This document shows, one piece after another, positions 63,965 through 64,000 of a stretch of 64,000 nt of DNA. Position 1 is the first letter of the stretch; each line of letters starts with the position of its first letter. Source of the stretch: Bryobacter sp. (GTDB lineage: Bacteria > Acidobacteriota > Terriglobia > Bryobacterales > Bryobacteraceae); NCBI GenBank assembly GCA_022843625.1, contig JALHNH010000026.1:33060-97059 (forward strand), written 5' to 3'. Both the position numbers and the translations under genes were made by a program. The notes beneath the pieces were generated by a model, which saw only the letters and a program-made list of their open reading frames with translations, was not told the origin of the DNA and did no database searches.

Positions 63965-64000
63965 TTGGCAATTAAGTGTGGCTATTGCAGCAGCGAGAAC
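63965..64000 (+). CDS. Start of a possible zinc-ribbon protein (cut by the window end)
   Basis: From a TTG at 63965 the frame reads LAIKCGYCSSEN up to the edge, an N-terminal CxxC knuckle of zinc-ribbon type. AAGGAAAGG lies about 12 bases upstream. The frame is also open further upstream without an ATG. It is divergent from lptD. Confidence 0.4.
   Translation, partial: MAIKCGYCSSEN

Noticed and set aside
1..64000. CRISPR arrays, tRNA genes, transposases or prophage genes
   Set aside because: I saw no regularly spaced repeats, cloverleaf sequences with conserved arms, transposase motifs or phage structural genes.

Overview
The window looks like part of the chromosome of a Gram-negative, GC-rich bacterium of the Acidobacteriota, most likely near Solibacter/Bryobacter. 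This is an inference from gene content. The pointers are a secreted protein with the TIGR03437-type domain typical of Solibacter, two very large Oar-like TonB-dependent receptors with a carboxypeptidase-regulatory-like N-terminus, a cytochrome-type PSD1/DUF1549-DUF1553 protein paired with a DUF1501 protein, a CadC-like winged helix fused to a TolB-like propeller, and an LptD showing an LPS outer membrane. I see no rRNA, tRNA, IS element, prophage or CRISPR array. The content is mostly ordinary chromosome with a few accessory or decayed patches.

Layout. 1-3509 (minus): a DNA-repair cassette of MBL-fold exonuclease, ATP-dependent ligase and Lhr-like DEXH helicase (cut by the window edge). 3616-7514 (plus): a tight redox operon of membrane-anchored peroxiredoxin-like protein, FAD amine-oxidase-like protein, small 4-TM protein and NDH-2. 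7480-8448: a lone fliM. 8510-12472: mtaB, then minus-strand recR, ybaB, dnaX and the SRP RNA. 12564-15211: a small membrane protein, then beta-carbonic anhydrase overlapping a SulP transporter. 15208-18029: two secreted proteins. 18093-22136: ychF, then a minus operon of secreted alpha/alpha-type protein, PhzF-like protein and RNase T2. 22137-22871: about 735 bp with no clear gene but several strong RNA-type stems, one of which would sequester a Shine-Dalgarno sequence. 22872-28700: zinc-ribbon protein, DUF3179 protein, aldolase/GntP sugar-acid pair, NIPSNAP protein, KefB-like antiporter. 28756-36077: PSD1 and DUF1501 proteins, two NTF2-like proteins, a CadC/TolB hybrid, a HicB-like protein and a frameshifted DUF433 gene. 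36074-39574: a beta-decarboxylating dehydrogenase and a UvrD-type helicase with a DEDDh exonuclease inserted in the middle. 39688-50676: two TonB-dependent receptors with an oxidoreductase, an amidohydrolase, hypotheticals and a cytochrome c. 50702-59668: GT9-like protein with mtnP, a methylmalonyl-CoA epimerase remnant, SDR, DUF1801, acyl-CoA dehydrogenase, glcE-glcF, and an SRPBCC-DoxX-DUF3419 operon. 59762-63877: PepSY-TM protein, membrane protein and lptD.

Gene packing is very tight. Many same-strand neighbours overlap by 1-20 bp, and six of about twelve convergent pairs share their stop codons through one CTAG or CTAA tetranucleotide. The most interesting items are the helicase-exonuclease fusion, the structured RNA-like region at 22302-22766, the G7 frameshift in the DUF433 gene, the epimerase remnant, and the shared-stop pattern. 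Every family assignment was made by eye from motifs; no database search was run.
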